NCBI GenBank assembly: GCA_037176845.1
Contig: JAYKXP010000014.1
Coordinates: 62,001 to 126,000 of the forward strand
Reading direction: 5' to 3'
DNA from: Paramarasmius palmivorus
Taxonomy: Eukaryota; Basidiomycota; Agaricomycetes; Agaricales; Marasmiaceae
DNA length: 64,000 nt
Position 1 is the first letter of the stretch, and every line of letters starts with the position of its first letter. The position numbers and the translations under genes were made by a program. Positions 10,639 through 22,045 of this stretch are shown piece after piece. A model generated the notes under the pieces. That model made no database searches and was not told the DNA's origin. It saw only the letters and a program-made list of their open reading frames with translations.

Positions 10639-13017
10639 ATGCAGCTGCGCATCAAGTTTAGCGTTATATCTATTCTTCCTCTCTTTTCCAAGGCTCTCGG
10701 TCTACCCGGCCATGAGCAGCGTTCAGCAGATGATGCACCCATCGTGGACCTAGGATACGCTCAATATCAGGGTGTCTTCGACATCAGCACGAACACAACT
10801 AGTTTTTTGGGTGTACGATATGCTGCTTCCCCAGTTGGTCAGTGATGATGTATCCTTGGCTTAACATTCAGTCATTCATTAAGATTGACAGGTGAACTCC
10901 GTTGGCAAAACCCACAAGCCCCGGAAACCGTATCAGGCGTGCAACAAGCCGACACTCAACCTTCTACTTGCTTTATGGCAGGTTCAGGGACTTCACCTAC
11001 GAATCCGTTTCCGCCGAACAAGAGGCAGGTATCAGCACCACCACAATCAGAGGATTGTCTGTTCCTCAAGTACGCTCTACTTCCATCATCATCCTGTCAT
11101 ATTACTCACGTAGTTCTGTGCGCAGCGTGTTCTTCCCAGGTTCCACCATCCCAGCTTCGAATGATACGTTACTACCCACAGTCGTGTGGATTCATGGTGG
11201 AGGGTCACTATTCGCGTCACTTTTGTTCTATTCCGGGAGTTCTCATCGAATCACAGATACATCGCGGGTAGCGCTTCTCAATTCACAGGCTCTGACCTTA
11301 TTCGCGAATCGAACGACGGAGTTGTTGCGGTCATCATTCAATATAGGTTGGGTATATTCGGTACGTGCGAAATCTTTCGATCAATTCCGGACAATTTCCA
11401 ACGAGCTGAGCTAGGTTTCCTTGCTGGTAACGAAGTAAATGAAAACGGTGTTCTTAACGCGGGATTGCGTAGGTGTTTTATTCGATGAGTGTATCCCGGA
11501 CTAAAGTGCCCGTCTGCAGTGGACCAGAATTTTGCACTCCGCTGGGTGAATCAGCACGTACGCAACCTTTACCACATCTTCCATTTTTCTAGAGCCAACC
11601 TTTCGGCCCTCTTCTCAGATCTCGAAATTCGGAGGTGACCCCACAAGAGTCACCATTTGGGGCGAGTCAGCTGGTCAGCTCTCTCTCACACTCAAGAAAC
11701 CACAGTAGCTCATTACGATCTCTAGGCGCTGGGTCCGTATTGCAACAAGTTATCGCCGAAGACGGACAGACCACACCACAACTCTTCCGAGCTGCAATGA
11801 CCAGCTCAACGTTCTTGCCGTCTCAGTACGCGTTCAACGATACAATACCTCAGGTTCGGGCATCTAAATAACTGTCCTTTGTATCCATTCTCATCGTCAA
11901 CTCTCACACTCAGACCATATTCGACCAAGTCGTTGAACAAACCAAGTATATCCGTCTCTACCTTCTCTGCGGATAAGCAAGGCTAAACATCGTGCTAGTT
12001 GCACATCATCTTCAGATACCTTAGGTTGCCTCCGTCAAGTCGACGCCTCTCTACTCCAAGATGCCAACTTCCGCATCAACCAAGAAGGCTTTTTCGGTAC
12101 ATTTGTCACGGTACCTGTCGTAGACGGCACTTTTATTAAGCAAAGAGTGACCGAAGCTTTGACACAAGGAAAAGTGAATGGGGTATGCATGTCTACATTG
12201 CCTTCGCTTTACATCGCCTCTCACGTCCCGTAGGATGTCATCCTGGCGGTTACCAACGCTGATGAAGGTTCCAACTTTGTCAATCAAAGTGCGCCATTGA
12301 ACGCGTCGTTCTACGCGTCTCAGTTGTTCCCAAATCTCGGTCCGAATGAAATATCCATGGTTGAGCAGGCGTACAGCGATTTGGGTTCGGACATAACACA
12401 AGATAATCTCATTATGAGTGAAGGTATAATGGGAGTACCCGTTTAGCATTGGCCAATTTTTGACCCATGTTATGCAGCTATATTCGTATGCCCGAGCTAT
12501 TTCCTGCTGAACGCATTCCAGAATCGTTCATTCAAGGTAACTTTTGATCGTTTGGCGCCGCGCCAGCTAACACCATTGATTAGGGTGAATTCGCTCTTCC
12601 ACCGGCAACACATGGGTTGGATGTTAGCTACTATTTCCCAACGTCGGTCTCTTCATCTTTTGGCCGAAGCTATGTATCTAACGAACGCAATCTCAGCGGA
12701 AAGACTCTATCTTTCAATAGCACCGCTTTCATCTCATCATTTGCCGGGTCTTTCCTTTCATTCGTTGTCTCCCTGGACCCCAATGACAAGGTCGATGCAT
12801 TGAACGACATAACACCCAATTGGCCTCTATTCAGCGGAGAGGAAATGAAGTTCAACAAAACTCAAGATAATAACACGGATATTGGGCTAGTGATGACAGA
12901 TAGCGGTGTATTGGAGAGGTGCAGGTAAGTTGATTCTTATATTTGTATTCTCGGGGGACTGAGGTCAATCCAAAATGATAGGCTCTGGGAAAGTCTTGGG
13001 AATTTAACAGGGCAGTG
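10639..13017 (+). CDS. Secreted type-B carboxylesterase/lipase
   Basis: This enzyme of roughly 600 residues has the alpha/beta-hydrolase fold of type-B carboxylesterases and fungal lipases, which hydrolyse carboxylic esters outside the cell. The N-terminus MQLRIKFSVISILPLFSKAL is a signal peptide. Family motifs follow in order: FLGVRYAASPVG; SEDCLFLNV; oxyanion loop VVWIHGGG; YRLGIFGFLAG; LLDQNFALRWV; nucleophile elbow TIWGESAGAGS; the acidic-residue region AVTNADEGSNF; and the histidine region PATHGLDVSYYFP. About ten short introns break it. Those after HGG and after GESA carry in-frame stops, so the gene looks broken until they are removed. The intron around 12928-12981 joins ERC to RLWESLGNLTGQ and a TGA. 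Several N-glycosylation sequons (NRSF, NLSG, NNTD, NLTG) fit secretion. It converges with the secreted nuclease gene, 159 bases away. Confidence 0.92.
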
Positions 13018-13176
13018 AATGATATTTCATAAGTACACAGACGAGGTTTGTTGTTTTATACGCTTTTTTTACAAAAAGAAACAGACACAAAGTCATTGGT
13101 TTTAACCTTTATGCAACCGCGACCGGGAACAAACAAACTTGTACAAGGTGGAAATGGTTTGGCAGCTGATTTGGAC

Positions 13177-14230
13177 TTATTGCAAACGCTCGACGATCCT
13201 GTCGAATTCGCCTAGCTCGTCTTCACCCAGCAAGCTGACAGCGTCCATGAACGAGTCAGCATCACAGTCGTCGTTTTCGTCTTGCCTTCGAGAAAGCACA
13301 CCCTTTACTTTCGGATTGATATCCCACTCCGCGTTTGGCACGAAGACCTGAGACCCGATGTCCAATGAGCCAGTGAGCGAGAGAATAGTACGATTGGCCG
13401 CGGTCAGGTACTCGTAAAAGGTACCGTTCTCATTCTTGACGCTGCGTGCGTCGGTGCTGGTTTCGTTCAGGCCGCCACGCCTGACCGGTGGCGCTGTGCC
13501 TGTCCTGAAGTTTGCATCCGGTGCCATGTTGGGATTGACACACCAGGGTGAGACGTTATAATTGGTGACAACGACATCTACTGGAGTGCCGTCAACGCGC
13601 CCGAAAGACTGGTAAAACGTGCTCAAGGAACCACCCTGACCTGTGTATAATATGGTCAGTAATCACGGGAATCACTATCCTTTGTGGCGCGAGACTTACT
13701 GCGGCATTCTCCCAAGCTGACGCAGCGTGTTGTGGCACCTGTACCAGAATACCATCCATTCGCACCAGTGCCATGAGTGCTAGCAAACGGATATTCGTCA
13801 CATCTAGACGATCAGGTGAGCATCTTACAAAGGACAAGTGCAGCGAGAGTATCTACGTGATGCGGCTGGGGGTAGGAGGGTTCGTGTTGCATCTGTTGGA
13901 CCTCGGGCAACCTGCAGCAGTCCTGCGGGCAGGTTTATTGTTGCGATTTGCATCATAATGCATCCGAAAATATACGAGGCGGAAAGCTGCGTAACACTGT
14001 TGATCGGTGTAAGATGAGATGGGCATGCATGCGTATCAAAAATGTGGACCCATACCATGTTGTTGCATGTCTCTGTGATATAGTAGATAGGGTAAGCCTA
14101 AATGCTCTATCAAGGGAGCAACGCGCTTACCACGTATATTGTTACAGTCGAAAGTAACCGTAGCACCAGAAACGGCGGCGACGAGATAAGCACTGGCAGC
14201 ACAAAAGATCTGGAGCCACTTGGTGTTCAT
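13177..14230 (-). CDS. Secreted DNase NucA/NucB-type protein
   Basis: This secreted protein of about 275 residues carries a deoxyribonuclease NucA/NucB-type domain. The start at 14230 gives a signal peptide (MNTKWLQIFCAASAYLVAAV). The spliced mature part runs FDCNNIRETCNNMCYAAFRL, RRTAAGCPRSNRC, then CDEYPFASTHGTGANGWYSG, CVSLGECRSQGGSLSTFYQ and NYNVSPWCVNP. The DEYPFA and GGSLS signatures correspond to the DEYP and GAGS regions of Bacillus NucB, where the catalytic acidic residues lie. Eight or more cysteines suggest disulfides. Introns are at about 14074-14132, 14005-14056, 13805-13857 and 13642-13700. The C-terminal 40 residues are outside the domain and end DELGEFDRIVERLQ, a tail shared with the gene cut at the window's left edge. 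A likely role is extracellular DNA degradation for nutrition; that is inference. Confidence 0.88.
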
Positions 14231-14283
14231 CGCAAAAGCTCAATCGCTGATATCGATGCTGAATATCCCAATTGAAAGATCGA

Positions 14284-14290
14284 CTTTATA
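14284..14290 (-). promoter_or_regulatory. TATA box of the NucA/NucB DNase gene
   Basis: On the minus strand the sequence reads CATATAAAG, and the TATAAAG part ends 53 bases upstream of the ATG at 14230. Spacing and motif fit a fungal TATA promoter of an inducible secreted enzyme. Confidence 0.45.
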
Positions 14291-14799
14291 TGCTCTAGAG
14301 AGGCTCATCCAACATCTCCTACGCAAGGATATAACTATAACTCTATCAGAGGCGAACACTGGCAGAACCTCCAGACGCCACTGACCGACGGTGTCCGATT
14401 AACGAACATTCGTCAATAAATGCGCCCCAGCGTGTTATGGCGTTTAGGAAACCCCGGAGATCGTACGGAGGATGTATAAGCGCGAGTATCCAAGTTATTC
14501 ACCTCTCAGGCGTTATACAATCCTACGCCACTACCCATAGTCATCTACGCGTCCCGCCGCGGCCATAGATGTGGATCACGCAACAAGGAACATGTTTGTC
14601 TGGAGTAGCTCCGTCCGTTCCTGTCCATTGAGAAGATCGCTCTAATGATGATTGAGCTAGGCCACTTAGAGCGCCGCCCATCAGTTTCTCTGTCAAATCC
14701 GCCCGACGGTCTCGGTGTTTTGTGGCTGTAAATACAATTTTTTTGCTCTTGAGAGACTATACGACGGGAGAATAAGTCCGACAGCATATAGTGGTTTGA

Positions 14800-15180
14800 G
14801 ATCAAGAATCGCACACCGCTTTCATTGGATAAGCGCCCGTTTCTTGCACTCGTTTCTTTAGGGCAGAGTATATGAAGGTATTGATATCTACATGCAGGAT
14901 GAAGACCAGTCTCCAGTAAGAACTGTCTATTACGACGGTAGCTTCGGAGCTCCCAATGAATTCGGAAGCAGCATTTTTTGAACATGTCCAGAGGTTTTGA
15001 GGACGCGACTTGCAAGGAGATCCATCGGGAATCCTGGATTGAATGATAACTGACTCTCGAGATATTGACTTGGTCATCGGATAGGTTTATGTCCAGAGCT
15101 TCGAGGTTAGAATCCACATATGTGGTCTTTTGCATCACATATGCGATGACAACTATGGGCTTACACTAGCATTATTGGGA
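14800..15180 (-). pseudogene. Aldo-keto reductase C-terminal fragment (segmental duplicate)
   Basis: This stretch matches, base for base over long runs, the 3' end of the intact aldo-keto reductase gene at about 16905-17370 plus some downstream sequence. Shared pieces include the region encoding YVMQKTTYV, the LEALDINLSDDQV segment, the IQDSRWIS area and the run TTCGGAGCTCCCAATGA. Compared with the intact gene it has lost the bases for [11 protein letters not shown] and most of the last intron, and the frame is shifted, so it cannot encode a working enzyme. The N-terminal part with the catalytic tetrad is absent. It is a partial duplication about 2.1 kb from its source and in the same orientation, with the orphan gene between the two. 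Confidence 0.82.
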
Positions 15181-15584
15181 CAGCACTAGGGCAAGACAGG
15201 GTAAGTACACGGCCAAATTGGAGGTAATAATAACGCACATAGAGAATAAATTGACCCGATACACTTCCTCCCTTCACAACACACCGGTAGATCCATATTG
15301 GACATGTGTCAGTGCTTGATAACTGAACTAGGTGAGCGGCGGCGAAATGCTGAGGGACACGTCAGTAGCAGTAGTTGCCGAACATCAATACACGTGGTAG
15401 AACCGGAAGACTCGACCAGGAAATGGAAGGGCGGCTCTGACCTTCTGGTAAAAACGGGAGAAGCTCAGAAAGAAAGCGGCGGGAGGTGTTACCTTTTTTG
15501 GTTTCACAAGGCGCGGGAATCGCTGACCAAGAAAGTGCAGGCGTGTGATGTCATCAGAATTCATCCTCTTGACAATTCAACACT

Positions 15585-16625
15585 ATGGCCCCTGAACCAA
15601 TCCTGCAGATCCCCGACCTCGATATTTGCAAGGCAGAAGATCTCCATTTACAGATTCTAGAGCAAGTACTCTCTGAAGATACGCAGCGGTTGATTCGCGA
15701 AGAAGTTGGAGAGCGATGTGCCATCTGTTTTGCAGTGTCACCACCCTCGACAGGTGGACGTGCCCTGCCTCTATTGAATCGGAGAGAGGTGAGTATTATA
15801 GAGCTGCCACATCAGATAAAATCTCACTGCTTGGTGGTAGGCGAAGTATGCTATCGCCCTCACAGTCATTCCTGCTGATTTCTCGGTTGATTGCCAGGAC
15901 AATGGCCTTTGGCGTGCGTACCTCTAGAATCTTGTCCATGGCCTATTAGTAATCTCATTCCATCTACTAAGTATGCTCCCACTGTATCCCCATGATGATT
16001 TCGTGTGGAACTATGATGGCAACCTCTTTCTTTTTACCGGTGGCGCTTCTGAATTATATCCTTAAGTTTCGAAGCGAGGAGCCTCCTAAATCACACATCC
16101 CATTCTACGAGGTGTGTATATCTGTAATCATCAGGCGTCCTTTGCTTATTTTGAGGCCCACAGGTAATGAGACGTTTGGAGAGCCAACCTTCACTCGACA
16201 CAGCCGCGTCCGCGGTGCTTGGTCAATACAAGTTACTTTCAGTAGACCCGGAAACCGTTCACTTGGTGTATCCTCACCTCCCTCCGTTTATCGCCAATCA
16301 AGCAAGGGACGGTCCGTCGTTCGTTTACGACACACGAAACGCGAATTCCCTCACCCCAAGTTTCAATGATGATCAACCACGAAACCAAATGTGGAAAATA
16401 CATAGACCGCCAGGTGTTATGTTTGCATTCCTCAGTACACATCTCTCCACCGTCATCTACGCTGTGCAAGATGGTGATTATATGCCACCTGAAGAATGTC
16501 TCAAGTATGCGTCATTGTTCTGTGAACTCAAAGAACAGTTTCACAGCCGTTCCTTACCATCGACAGGGGAAATGAAACGAGATCCTTTGGATGGGAGCTC
16601 TGGCTGGAAGTCCCACAAGTTCTAG
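15585..16625 (+). CDS. Uncharacterised protein (orphan)
   Basis: I do not recognise this family. The spliced product is about 272 residues: an acidic N-terminus (MAPEPILQIPDLDICKAEDL), a helical segment (LSEDTQRLIREEVGERCAIC), then AKYAIALTVIPADFSVDCQD, YPHDDFFRSEEPPKSHIPFY and a C-terminal domain with QYKLLSVDPETVHLVYPHLP, a proline-rich HRPPGVMFAF and EECLKYASLFCELKEQF. I place introns at about 15788-15840, 15919-15971, 16003-16066 and 16114-16162. The third (64 nt) is the only GT-AG choice I found that keeps the frame between HDDF and FRSEE. There is no signal peptide or membrane segment, so it is probably intracellular. It lies between the aldo-keto reductase gene and its pseudogene copy. 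Clean splicing over five exons supports a real gene; exact ends are tentative. Confidence 0.6.
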
Positions 16626-17022
16626 AATTTCTAGTGGTTTTGGTAGTGATGGACACTCTACAGTCGCAGATGTCACTTCGTGCTCAGAACTTTGTGACAA
16701 GACTTGTAGGACATGTCTTTGATTTTTTTACCCTGCTTTAGTTACACTTCGCTTGTGTATGTGCCACAATGAAAAAAAAAACCCCCTGAAAGGAATGAGA
16801 TGGTTCCATATTGAGTACTTATGCTTCACGCAGTATTCGATGCCATTGATTACGCAGGTCTCGAATGCCTAGCAGCATAGAAGTAGAAAGGCGATTGCGA
16901 TGTTCTGTGATTAAGAATCGCATCTGATCACTCGAAGCGCCGGATAAGCGCCTGGTACTTGCACTCGGCGTGTTGATCAGTATGAGGGCATTATCTACAT
17001 GTAGGTCTCTAGTGAGAATTGT
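16626..17022. other. Convergent intergenic region
   Basis: This lies between the 3' ends of the orphan gene (+) and the aldo-keto reductase (-). From about 16905 onward it is duplicated at about 14800, flanking the pseudogene. A short A-run followed by CCCCC lies near 16771-16786. There is no gene. Confidence 0.55.
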
Positions 17023-18513
17023 CTATTGTGGCGGTAGCTTCGGAGCTCCCAATGACTTCGGAAGCGGCATTTTCTGAACATGTCCAGCGGTTTTGAGGAG
17101 GAGCATAGGTTCAGAACCGTCACCCTGCAACTGAGGAGTGAGCTGATGTGGCACTTCGGAAGGACACCACTTACAAGGAGATCCATCGGGAATCCTGGAT
17201 CGAATGGTAATTGACTCTCGAGATATTTGACATGGTCGTCGGATAGGCTTATATTCAGGGCTTCGAGGTTAGCCTCCAGGTGTTCGACTTTTCGGCCACC
17301 AAGAATAGGGAAGACGTATGTAGTCTTTTGCATCACATATGCGATGGCAACTATGGGCACACACTAGTTAGTGAACGAAAACGAAATCTAGGTGTAACGC
17401 TTACCGGCGGTAACACTCTTCGCTCCAATCTCATTCGCGACCTTCTCCAACGCTCTGCTAATTTTGACTTCGTCATCAGTCCTCCTCCAATCGGCACCCA
17501 GAGTCTTTCTTCCTTCTTCGCCACTTTCGAGTCTTCGCTGCTCTTCCGCATCCGTTCGGAATTTACCGCTACCGAGAACATCCCAAGGAGCCAATGCCAA
17601 CCCGAGGGATCTAGCCATCGGGATGATATCCCGCTCAAAAGATCGTCGCATGACGTTCCATCGACCTTGGTAAACGACAAATGGCGTTTTACCAGTGATT
17701 CGTGCATAAGTGTTAGCTTGTGCGACGACCCATGCCGGTCTTAAGCATTCGTCAGTCCCAAAGTCTCACTGACAAATAAAATGCCAAGATACACACGTAT
17801 CAGAGATGCCCTAGTGAGGATCAATTCAGCTGCGAACCATAGAACGTAACAACGGCGATACGTACAAGATAAAGAACTTTGCGTTGCAGAACTAGCGTGT
17901 GTAGCGCATCCATAACCTCTTCAATGGAGGTATCCCAGTCCCACCAATGCACATAGAGAAAATCGATGTATGATGTCCTGAGTTTCTTCAAACTGTCTTC
18001 AACGCTGACATACAGGCTCTTTGCGTTGTTGCCGACGTAATTGATCCTTTGAGTGACATTAGGGTCCCTGCGTTTGTACGCTGAAGTATACTACACCAAT
18101 CCCCCGAAGTCAACAATCCATAAATCAACTGATGGTAAATCCATCTCACCTTAGTAGCAATAAACAACTGATCTCGAATACCCCTCTTCTCTGCCCATTC
18201 TCCGATGAACTCTTCGGATGATTCGTCTTGGCTATATATAAATGCCGCTGTCAGTGCTAGTTGCTGACACTCCAGAACGGGATACCCACTAAGAGTTGGC
18301 AGTATCAATAAAATTACCACCCATGTCAAAGTACGCGTCCAGTAGTTTGAAGCTAGACTCCTTACTCGTCGAACCCATCCATTCGCTCCATTTGTCACCT
18401 ATACTCGCCGCTCCAAGAGCTAAAGGGGAGAGGTGCACACCTGCACGAGGCGATAGCACGCGGTATATACCTAGCTTGGTGGGTGGCGGCGGCGCCGGTG
18501 CGAGTGAAGACAT
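17023..18513 (-). CDS. Aldo-keto reductase, aryl-alcohol dehydrogenase type
   Basis: This aldo-keto reductase of about 365 residues is closest to the fungal AAD group (aryl-alcohol dehydrogenase / norsolorinic acid reductase-like), which uses NADPH to reduce aldehydes. Motifs in order: [35 protein letters not shown] with the catalytic Asp and Tyr; LFIATKYTSAY with the Lys; [11 protein letters not shown] with the His; [12 protein letters not shown]; and [20 protein letters not shown] in the cofactor-binding end. The last exon, after an intron at about 17108-17178, reads [20 protein letters not shown] and stops at TAG 17023-17025. About eight exons are needed. The tyrosine codon of NSY is split by the second intron, so the tetrad is complete only after splicing. 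The start at 18513 gives a short Pro-rich leader ([15 protein letters not shown]). A decayed partial copy lies at 14800-15180. Confidence 0.93.
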
Positions 18514-19175
18514 TGCGGTAAGGTTGAGGTTGAGACCAGTATGCGTTGGTGCGATGGGTGTGTCATGTCTTTTGAGTTGAGCAGGCTTTTGACTGATATC
18601 TGAGCCGCAGAGATACCGAAAGTGACGGACAATGCTGATAAAGCAGTCACTCAAGATGTGATGTATGACTGTGGTTAAATTACGGTTTCGAATTCCTACG
18701 GTTCACGACCGCAGCCACGGGTCAGGATGCTACAATTGAACATTCCAATTAGAGCGAACAGGACGCCGAAGGAAGACCTACGAACCGTGGGTAGTCTATA
18801 CAATGCATAGTTGAAAAGGAAATAGGCATGAGTATCTTATCCTACCTGGCTATCGTCATCCTCCCACCGGTGGATATGTATGGCCAGATATGAACACTAC
18901 ATAGCAATCGTGCTTCTGTGAGGCTCAACGCAGACCGATGAAGCCGGGAATGCCGAGCTCAAGCTGTCGCGATCGGAGATTTTCGGGAGTGGAAGTGGTC
19001 TGGTTAGTCTGTTTCAAGGAATTTACATACCAAGTACGCGACCCAGGACACGGATTGAGTAGCCAAGGGGTGGTTGGGTTCAGCCTCCTACTCTCGTCGC
19101 AGACCGTTTCCAACTTGGAGTCAAAAAAGCTTGCTATTCTAGAGCATTTAGAGATACAATACTCATAAATCGAAA
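18514..19175. other. Intergenic region between AKR and carbonic anhydrase
   Basis: This is the upstream region of the aldo-keto reductase and downstream region of the carbonic anhydrase. It has scattered short open frames without family likeness. I see nothing functional that I can name. Confidence 0.5.
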
Positions 19176-20024
19176 TTATATGACACGAGTCGCCTGCCAA
19201 AGAGGTTTAGAAACTAAGCAACGGTGCAGGATGTAAACAAACCTTTCCAGTCTCTACATAATGTATCCATCCAGTAACCTCTGTGCCCTTCAAAACCAAA
19301 GGATTATCTTGCAAGTATTTTACATCGTCCTTGACCGATTGTTCGAGGTCATTAAATTCCAAAAAGTCTATTTTGTCGACTTGTTTTGCTGCTTTTACAT
19401 TGGTAGGATCGGCGTCCTTGACGAGCTGGCGGAGTTTTGGTGTCGTGAATTGGACCATGCCGCAGCCAGTGTGGTGATAAACGGCTATTTTTCGAGTTCC
19501 GAGGAGACGCTGGGAGATGATGATGCTTCGAAGTGCGTCACGACTGAGATAGTGATTGGTGAGAATGCGTGACTCGGAAAATCATCCAGAAAGACGTACG
19601 CCATTCCTCCAGCATTTCTGATGATATGAGCGTCTCCTTCTTGAATGTCGAGTTGTTTGAAAGGGCTTTGGGAAGCAATGAGACTCCATGTGAACGAGAA
19701 CGACTACAAACGGCTGTTTACTTGATGCGTGCATCCATGCAAGTGACTACAGAGCTCAAGATCAGCTCAAGTAAAACTTGTTCACAAATCAACATACGAA
19801 TGATTAGTTTCTTGGCCGGGGGGATTGCAATGGGCTGCTCTCTTTTTTCAACCTGCTGTTGAGAGAAATGAGTGACTGAATACACTGAGAAAAATGACGC
19901 GTGCTACCTGGGTTGCATTGCTGGGAGCAGTCGCGCAATAACGCAAGCTTGAATGGCCATATCTTTTCGGATAAAGAGCATTGTGAGAGCGCAGAAAAAC
20001 AGAACAGAATCGAGCTTTGATCAT
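19176..20024 (-). CDS. Beta-carbonic anhydrase (short fungal type)
   Basis: This is a beta-class carbonic anhydrase of about 195 residues that interconverts CO2 and bicarbonate. The spliced product contains PPAKKLIILTCMDARINPF with the first zinc cysteine and the Asp-Arg dyad (CMDAR), GDAHIIRNAGGMARDALRSI, and AVYHHTGCGMVQFTTP with the zinc His and second Cys. Several introns are needed, including one between LII and TCMDAR and one inside ARIN. After GTEVTGWIHYVETGK an intron (about 19194-19243) leads to ATRVI and TAA. The N-terminus is uncertain. An ATG at 20024 gives MIKARFCSVFLRSHNALYPK, Arg-rich and poor in acidic residues, which could be a mitochondrial presequence; this is inference. 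It is head to head with the STK16-like kinase, ATGs 109 bases apart. Confidence 0.88.
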
Positions 20025-20133
20025 GGTCCAGGCCTTGGTTCTAGAGAAAAAAGCACACGTGGCACAAGCGCTCAACGTTTCTGCTACGCAACGCAACACC
20101 CGGCGGCAACACTCAGCCTGTAATTTAGCGGTC

Positions 20134-21875
20134 ATGTCTCTTCCTCCTCAACTCTTTAGAGCTCTCGACTCGTTCAAGGATCAAGCTAAGGATGCCATCT
20201 GGGCGCTATCGTCTTGTTTGTGCCAGCAATCTGCAAAAATAAAAATCAATGGACGAACGTGTCAGTGATCTATTGCTGCATTTCAATTCTCATTCTGACT
20301 ACTGCGGTGTATCAGTCAACATTGTTAAAGTTCTCGGAGAGGGAGGATTTTCGTTTGTATATTTAGCTCAAGATGAGCACAGTGGTGTGAGTCGCTCGAC
20401 AAGTCCCAAGATACGCCAGCTTATGACGGTAATTTAGCGACAATTCGCCCTCAAGAAGATTCGTTGTCCAACCGGTTCTGAAGGAGTTAAAGAGGCTATG
20501 CGTGAGGTGGAAGCATACAGAAGATTCAAGTGAGTTTCGTGCTAGTATTGTCTTGTTCTGTGCTTTACGGCTGTTTACAGGCATCCCAATATCATCCGAA
20601 TACTGGTACTTGCAGCGCTCATTTAAAAGGCCTGTCGCGTCTGACACATATTCCAGGACTCTGCAGTAGTTCAAGACCCTGATGGTGAAGGCAAAATCGT
20701 TTATCTTTTCCTGCCGTTGTACAAAGTGCGTTCAATATCTCGCTTTCGCTTCATACCCCTGTTGGGCTCACTACCAAACCCTCAGCGAGGAAACTTGCAA
20801 GACGCTATCAATGCAAACGTCGTCAATGGTACACACTTTCCAGAACAAGAAATGGTGCGACTCTTCAAGGGAACCTGTGAAGCTATTCGTGCCATGCACA
20901 CATACCGTGCCCCAGCCGGTCCATCGCAGTCTCGGGTAGACCATACCAATAATCCTACCGCGGGTTCATCCTCATCGCGCAGACAAGAATCACGGCACTC
21001 TGACGAAGACGAACGGTTCCCCCAACCTGAGGGCGACGGTGACGAAGGTTATTCGTATGGCGGAGGTGGAGACGGCGCAAGCGTGCCGCTCGTAACAAGA
21101 CACCAGGTCGAAGATGAAGGGGATGTCGTGTTCGAAGGAGATGAAGAGTTGCCGGAACATGAAGGTGGCTCTTCCGAGATAGTACCTTACGCGCACCGAG
21201 ATATCAAACCTGGGTGGGTCTGACCAAAGTCTCTGTACGACGTGTTACTGAATGTTTCCGGCAGGAATGTCATGATTGCAGACGACGGAGTGACACCTAT
21301 TCTTATGGACTTTGGGAGCACAATGAAGGCCAGAATACCTATTGAAAATCGTTCCCAAGCTCTCCTTCAGCAAGTTAGTCGTGGATACACTATACTTTGA
21401 AACACTCTTCTGACGAAGCTTACAGGACATTGCCGCGGAACAGAGTACGATGGCATACCGTGCTCCAGAACTGTTCGATGTAAAAACAGGTACCACTCTG
21501 GATGAGAAGGTTGATATCTGGGTATGTAACGTTCTTCCGTGCTGCGCAACTTTGGATAATAATAGCTCCCCACGTAGTCTTTGGGATGCACGCTTTTCGC
21601 TTTAGCTTACTCCCACTCCCCGTTCGAAAACACCCAGACGACGGAGCAAGGTGGTTCGATAGCGATGGCGGTTTTGAATGCACAATACAAGCACCCGAGC
21701 TCTGCATATTCTCAGGGGTTGAAGGATTTGATTGATAACATGCTCAAGGTCAACCCTGCGGAGAGACCGGATATACACAAGGTATGTGTACCAACATCTG
21801 TACGCGTAGCCGCTGCTGACCGGGTTTGGGTAGGTTATCGAAATGACAGATCGTGTACTACAAACCTTGGCATAG
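20134..21875 (+). CDS. Serine/threonine kinase of the NAK family, STK16/ENV7-like
   Basis: This kinase of about 420 residues belongs to the NAK group, closest to mammalian STK16 and yeast Env7, which act at Golgi and vacuolar membranes. The N-terminal exon is MSLPPQLFRALDSF with a Cys pair (SSCLCQQS) that could be palmitoylated. The kinase domain follows: glycine loop VLGEGGFSFVYLA, beta3 lysine FALKKIRC, FKHPNIIRI, RGNLQDAINANVVNGT, catalytic loop YAHRDIKPGNVMI, magnesium-binding MDFGST, TMAYRAPELFDV and DIWSLGCTLFALAY. The catalytic residues are intact. An unusual acidic, Ser- and Gly-rich insertion of about 80 residues lies between helix E (EAIRAMHTYR) and the HRD loop. It has about nine introns; the donor after CGAACGT at about 20265 gives NGRTFNIVKVLGEGG. 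It ends RVLQTLA with TAG at 21873-21875. Confidence 0.93.
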
Positions 21876-22045
21876 TCATAACCGTAAGCTACTTTTACAT
21901 GGACTTGTACTGATAGATTGTGTATGGCACACTTGGGGATCTTAGGTATAGCTACTACCCTCGCTCTTTCATGTCATATTTATTGCGTATGTGGATAATA
22001 CAAAAGTATCATAGCATCCAGATTCAGAGAACCATACATCCTGAG

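Larger units (their letters stand above)
14231..15584. other. Gene-poor stretch with an aldo-keto reductase remnant
   Basis: This holds the promoter of the DNase gene on the left and a decayed aldo-keto reductase fragment at about 14800-15180. The stretch from 15190 to 15584 is upstream sequence of the orphan gene at 15585. I see no other gene. Confidence 0.5.

Noticed and set aside
11200..11730. Apparent stop codons within the carboxylesterase, suggesting a pseudogene
   Set aside because: All stops fall in short GT-AG introns; removing them gives an unbroken protein with intact HGGG and GESAG motifs.
15990..16070. Apparent frame break in the orphan gene between HDDF and FRSEE
   Set aside because: A 64-nt GT-AG intron at 16003-16066 resolves it.
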